Of a DNA stretch of 7,740 nt, positions 5,285 to 7,740 are shown piece by piece (the first letter of the stretch is position 1; every line of letters starts with the position of its first letter). The notes under the pieces were generated by a model that worked only from the letters and a program-made list of their open reading frames with translations, did not search any database and was not told the DNA's origin. The translations under genes and the position numbers were made by a program. This DNA is from Desulfuromusa sp. (GTDB lineage Bacteria; Desulfobacterota; Desulfuromonadia; Desulfuromonadales; Geopsychrobacteraceae), in assembly GCA_029934755.1 (NCBI GenBank), contig JAOZLQ010000110.1:1-7740 (forward strand), given 5' to 3'.

Positions 5285-6751
5285 TTAGTTTATACCTAGA
5301 GAATTATTGAGACCTTGCCAAAAATTGTGTTTGTTTATTCTGCTTTCCATATGATCAATGCTCCGTCTCATAGAGTCCCTTTCATCGTCACGATCACTTT
5401 CCCTCGACTCAAGCTCAACAATAATGTTGTCAAGTTCATCTCCGCATTGGTAGTAACCAGGGATAGACCAATTGAAATAGCCATCGCTGCTCTCATCAAC
5501 ATCCCCATCCATCTCAACAATAAAAGCGTTAAGAGCCCGAAGATCTTTTCTGGCCGCTCGATTAAGGCAGGAATTCCACTTGCTCAATCTATTATTGAAG
5601 CGGTTTACCCCTGAGGTGGTAGCTTCGCTAAAACTTGGAACGGAAGGTTCATTGCAGTCGGTATCAGGAAATTCAAAGTTCCTAAATTTACGCTGAGCTG
5701 TCTTTGCGGCCTCTAAGTCTTCCAATTCCTCTAAGTCTTCAATTTTCTTTTCTTCCAACCCCGCCAATTTTTTTCTTGCCGATTTTGAACCATTAAGGAT
5801 GGCCTTGTTATAGAGTTTTTCGGCCATAGCGTAATCCACGGCTACACCATAACCTTCCGCATACATTTCTCCCAAAATAGCTTGAGCGTGACCGTTGTTT
5901 TGGTCTGACGATTTGCTCAACCAATAAAAGGCTAGAGTATTATCTTCAGAGCCGCCATGGCCATAATAATATAGCTTGCCGAGATGGTATTGAGCATTTG
6001 AATGTCCTTGGATTGCCGACTTTTTAAACCAATGTGCCGCTTTACGATAATTTTGATCTACCCCTAGACCTTTTTCATATTGATATCCAACATCATACTG
6101 GGATTTTGCATGACCCTGTTCTGCCGCCTTCTTATACCAATTCATGGCTAAGGTGTAATCCTGTGCGACCCCTTTTCCACTATAATATTTGTCAGCAAGG
6201 TTGTTTTGAGCCATACAATGACCCTGTTCTGCGGCCTTGGAAAGCCAAGCTACCGCTTGGTAGTGATCCTTTGGAATGTCTTCGCCGCCATCATATAGAG
6301 AAGCGAGATTGTTTTGAGCCGGAGCATAGCCTTGCTCTGCTGCGAGTTGATACCAGTGAAAAGCATTGCTGTTTGATTGAGATTGAGTAAAACCACTATC
6401 CCAGTAGTAGCCATATAGATATTGGGCAAAAGCGTTATGTTGTCGAGCCTGATCCTCTAGACCGGGCAGGACTTGGGTAAACCATGTCTGGGCCTTAGTT
6501 TTATTCTCAGGCATCCCCGCGCCTAAATACATCATTTTGGCTAATTGAGCTTTAGCAAGGACACTCCCCATATCTAATGCCTGCTGGTAATAAGAGTATG
6601 AATTATCTACCTTGGACTTGAAGTAATAGAGATCGTTTGCTTTTTCGAGTAAAGCAGGAATTTCTGTATTGTTTGGTGCTGCACTGACACTGAAAGCCAT
6701 GAGAAAAACCAAACTTATAGCGGATAAGGATTGCTTGAAACTTAAATACAT
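5285..6751 (-). CDS. Secreted Sel1-repeat (SLR) protein with unassigned C-terminal domain
   Basis: Exported protein of 488 residues from the chosen start. The signal peptide is residues 1-24, ending SVSA before APNN. About seven Sel1-like/TPR-type repeats of about 36 residues follow. The first is degenerate (63-104), then 106-141, 142-177, 178-213, 214-249, 250-287 and 288-321, with the recurring signature AxxWxxKAAEQGHxxAQxxLGxxYxxGxGV. Sel1 repeats form alpha-solenoid scaffolds for protein binding. Next come an acidic helix with a duplicated EDLE unit (about 334-351) and a C-terminal region not recognised as a named domain. It contains Cys366 in CNEPSVP, Cys395 in KWNSC and Cys436 in YYQCGDE, then a highly charged helix (about 438-476). 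The frame is open up to 6883, but the ATG at 6751 is preferred because GAAAGG lies nine bases upstream (6761-6766) and the signal peptide begins there. The upstream PPIase gene is on the same strand, 156 bp away. Repeat family sure; role unknown. Confidence 0.88.
   Translation of the reverse strand: MYLSFKQSLSAISLVFLMAFSVSAAPNNTEIPALLEKANDLYYFKSKVDNSYSYYQQALDMGSVLAKAQLAKMMYLGAGMPENKTKAQTWFTQVLPGLEDQARQHNAFAQYLYGYYWDSGFTQSQSNSNAFHWYQLAAEQGYAPAQNNLASLYDGGEDIPKDHYQAVAWLSKAAEQGHCMAQNNLADKYYSGKGVAQDYTLAMNWYKKAAEQGHAKSQYDVGYQYEKGLGVDQNYRKAAHWFKKSAIQGHSNAQYHLGKLYYYGHGGSEDNTLAFYWLSKSSDQNNGHAQAILGEMYAEGYGVAVDYAMAEKLYNKAILNGSKSARKKLAGLEEKKIEDLEELEDLEAAKTAQRKFRNFEFPDTDCNEPSVPSFSEATTSGVNRFNNRLSKWNSCLNRAARKDLRALNAFIVEMDGDVDESSDGYFNWSIPGYYQCGDELDNIIVELESRESDRDDERDSMRRSIDHMESRINKHNFWQGLNNSLGIN
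5710..5745. repeat. 18-nt tandem duplication inside the Sel1 gene
   Basis: Two adjacent 18-base copies (5710-5727 and 5728-5745) share the core CCTCTAAGTCTTC, encoding the repeated Glu-Asp-Leu-Glu units of the acidic helix at about residues 334-351 of the Sel1-repeat protein. The unit is in frame, so copy-number change would lengthen or shorten the helix by six residues without breaking the gene. Confidence 0.7.
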
Positions 6752-6907
6752 TTGAAATAGCCTTTCGTTGTTAAAGAAAAGTTTTTGATTTCCAGCCAAA
6801 AAATATGATTTCTGTTGCTGCTCTTTCTCCCCATCAAACAAGAAGGTGGCAACAAAAAGATTTATCATTTCCTGAAAAGACAAGGCGCAGGCTAATAATA
6901 TCCTAAG
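6752..6907 (-). other. Intergenic gap, PPIase to Sel1 gene
   Basis: This 156-bp gap contains the ribosome site for the Sel1 gene and an in-frame, stop-free extension of it up to 6883. No clear terminator for the PPIase gene and no convincing sigma-70 promoter were found, so co-transcription of the two genes remains possible. A short GTTGC/GCAAC inverted pair lies in it, but with too long a loop to be persuasive. Confidence 0.3.
6761..6766 (-). promoter_or_regulatory. Shine-Dalgarno GAAAGG for the Sel1-repeat gene
   Basis: On the minus strand GAAAGG lies nine bases before the ATG at 6751, from which a Sec signal peptide reads directly. This favours 6751 over the earlier in-frame ATG at 6883, whose 44 extra codons would bury the signal peptide. 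Confidence 0.6.
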
Positions 6908-7740
6908 TTATTCCCCCATGATTTCAATAGAGGCATTAGCTCGCAGAGCCCCTGTCCATTTATTAATCGCTTCCGGAGCTCTTTGCTGTTTCATCCATTT
7001 CTGCAGGCGGTCTTTCACTTCGACAAATGGATCAACTCCACCACTTTTTTTTTCTATCAGCTTAATGATATGAAAACCGAACTGTGTTTCAATAATATCG
7101 CTGATCTCTCCTTCCTTTAATGCAAAGACACTGTCCTCAAAGGTTTTTGGCATTTGCCCCCGGGTTAAAAAACCGAGATCTCCTCCATTTATATTGGAAG
7201 GTCCCTCTGAATATGTCATAGCCAATGTAGCAAAATAACGACCTTCTTTTTTTGCAAGAGACAAAACTTCTTCAATTTTGGCTTTATCGGACATAAGGAT
7301 ATGACTGGCATGAATACGTTCAGGGTGGGTGAATTTATCTGGATTATTATTGTAATACTGTTGCAATTCGTCATCCCGAACTGTGATCTTATCGCTGACT
7401 TCCTGCTGAATTATTTTTTGCACCAATAGCTGGTTTTTGACGTAGCGCTTGATCAGCTCTACTTGAGCATTATCCACTCGGTCGTGTATTTCATTGGCAT
7501 GCTTCTTAATGACTTCACTATCGATCTCTATCCCGGCGTTTATGGCGACCTGTGCTGCTAGTTGCTGGTCAATAAGGTAATTGAGGATATCCTTCTCATA
7601 TTGACTTTTTTGATCATCTGGAAATGGCTGTCCTGAATTTTGTTTGTAGAATTCTGGAAGGACTTTCACTCCAAAGATAAAATCAATATCACTTTGGTGA
7701 ATCGGTTCGCCATTCACTTTTGCAACCAGCGGATTGAGGT
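6908..7740 (-). CDS. Parvulin-type peptidyl-prolyl cis-trans isomerase (5' end outside window)
   Basis: Partial gene: the frame stays open to the right edge, reading NPLVAKVNGEPIHQSDIDF, the usual opening of a mature SurA/PrsA/PpiC-like chaperone. The true start and any signal peptide lie beyond 7740. The GTG at 7715-7717 (complement) is an internal Val codon of the VAKVNG motif, not a start. Numbering from that Val, an N-terminal helical chaperone region spans about 1-130, followed by a PpiC rotamase domain at about 133-224. Its hallmarks are HASHIL (136-141), the YSEGPSNINGGDLGF stretch (169-183), MPKTFEDSVFALKEGEIS (189-206) and FGFHIIKL (213-220). It catalyses prolyl cis-trans isomerisation and probably aids folding of exported proteins in the periplasm or at the membrane. 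A short C-terminal helix and tail follow the domain. The stop is TAA. The Sel1-repeat gene lies 156 bp downstream on the same strand. Family sure; subfamily and location inferred. Confidence 0.9.
   Translation of the reverse strand, partial: LNPLVAKVNGEPIHQSDIDFIFGVKVLPEFYKQNSGQPFPDDQKSQYEKDILNYLIDQQLAAQVAINAGIEIDSEVIKKHANEIHDRVDNAQVELIKRYVKNQLLVQKIIQQEVSDKITVRDDELQQYYNNNPDKFTHPERIHASHILMSDKAKIEEVLSLAKKEGRYFATLAMTYSEGPSNINGGDLGFLTRGQMPKTFEDSVFALKEGEISDIIETQFGFHIIKLIEKKSGGVDPFVEVKDRLQKWMKQQRAPEAINKWTGALRANASIEIMGE

Noticed and set aside
6034..6390. Plus-strand 118-codon open frame opposite the Sel1 repeats
   Set aside because: It is antisense to the repetitive Sel1 coding region. The open frame and its repeated wording are by-products of the repeat codons.
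5860..6420. Repeated motifs suggesting a DNA repeat array
   Set aside because: The periodicity of about 108 bases equals the 36-residue Sel1 protein repeat and is degenerate at DNA level. There are no identical repeats or unique spacers, so it is not CRISPR.
7715..7717. GTG as the start of the PPIase gene
   Set aside because: The reading frame continues upstream to the window edge with a family-typical NPLVAK sequence, so this codon is internal.

Overview
The window looks like chromosomal DNA from a Gram-negative bacterium, probably a proteobacterium in the broad sense. The evidence is a lipobox lipoprotein, two Sec-type signal peptides, a parvulin-type folding isomerase of the kind that works in the periplasm, Shine-Dalgarno-led starts, and a DUF2288 protein. 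No rRNA, tRNA or phage/IS marker fixes the lineage, so this placement is inference. Overall base composition looks moderately AT-rich, and gene density is high.

Layout, left to right. (1) A plus-strand cluster runs from about 186 to 2876: a DUF2288 protein, an uncharacterised uracil-DNA-glycosylase-superfamily protein overlapping it by 11 bp (probable translational coupling), and, 44 bp further on, a 559-residue KAP/AAA-like P-loop NTPase of unknown function. (2) A 94-bp convergent junction (2877-2970) holds a large imperfect inverted repeat with 19-nt arms. (3) On the minus strand lies a YfbK-like von Willebrand A lipoprotein with an intact MIDAS motif. (4) Divergent from it, across about 130 bp, is a small secreted ankyrin-repeat protein that very probably starts at TTG. 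(5) Convergent with that is a secreted Sel1-repeat protein with an unassigned cysteine-containing C-terminal domain. (6) Upstream of it on the same strand is a parvulin peptidyl-prolyl isomerase whose N-terminus lies beyond the right edge.

The right half (2971-7740) codes only for exported or envelope proteins: a VWA lipoprotein, an ankyrin protein, a Sel1 protein and a PPIase. All but the PPIase carry a visible export signal; its N-terminus is off the window. They may act in envelope protein-protein interaction and folding, but nothing shows that they form one pathway. The left half is cytoplasmic and centred on nucleic acid and NTPase functions. The most interesting gene is the solitary P-loop NTPase (1197-2876). 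It has complete Walker A and B motifs, an AT-richer composition than the glycosylase gene before it, and a long helical C-terminal half that I do not recognise. This is the general architecture of KAP/STAND-like NTPases that often occur in bacterial conflict systems. I see no partner effector gene, so a defence role is a hypothesis only. No CRISPR array, insertion sequence, tRNA or rRNA gene was seen.
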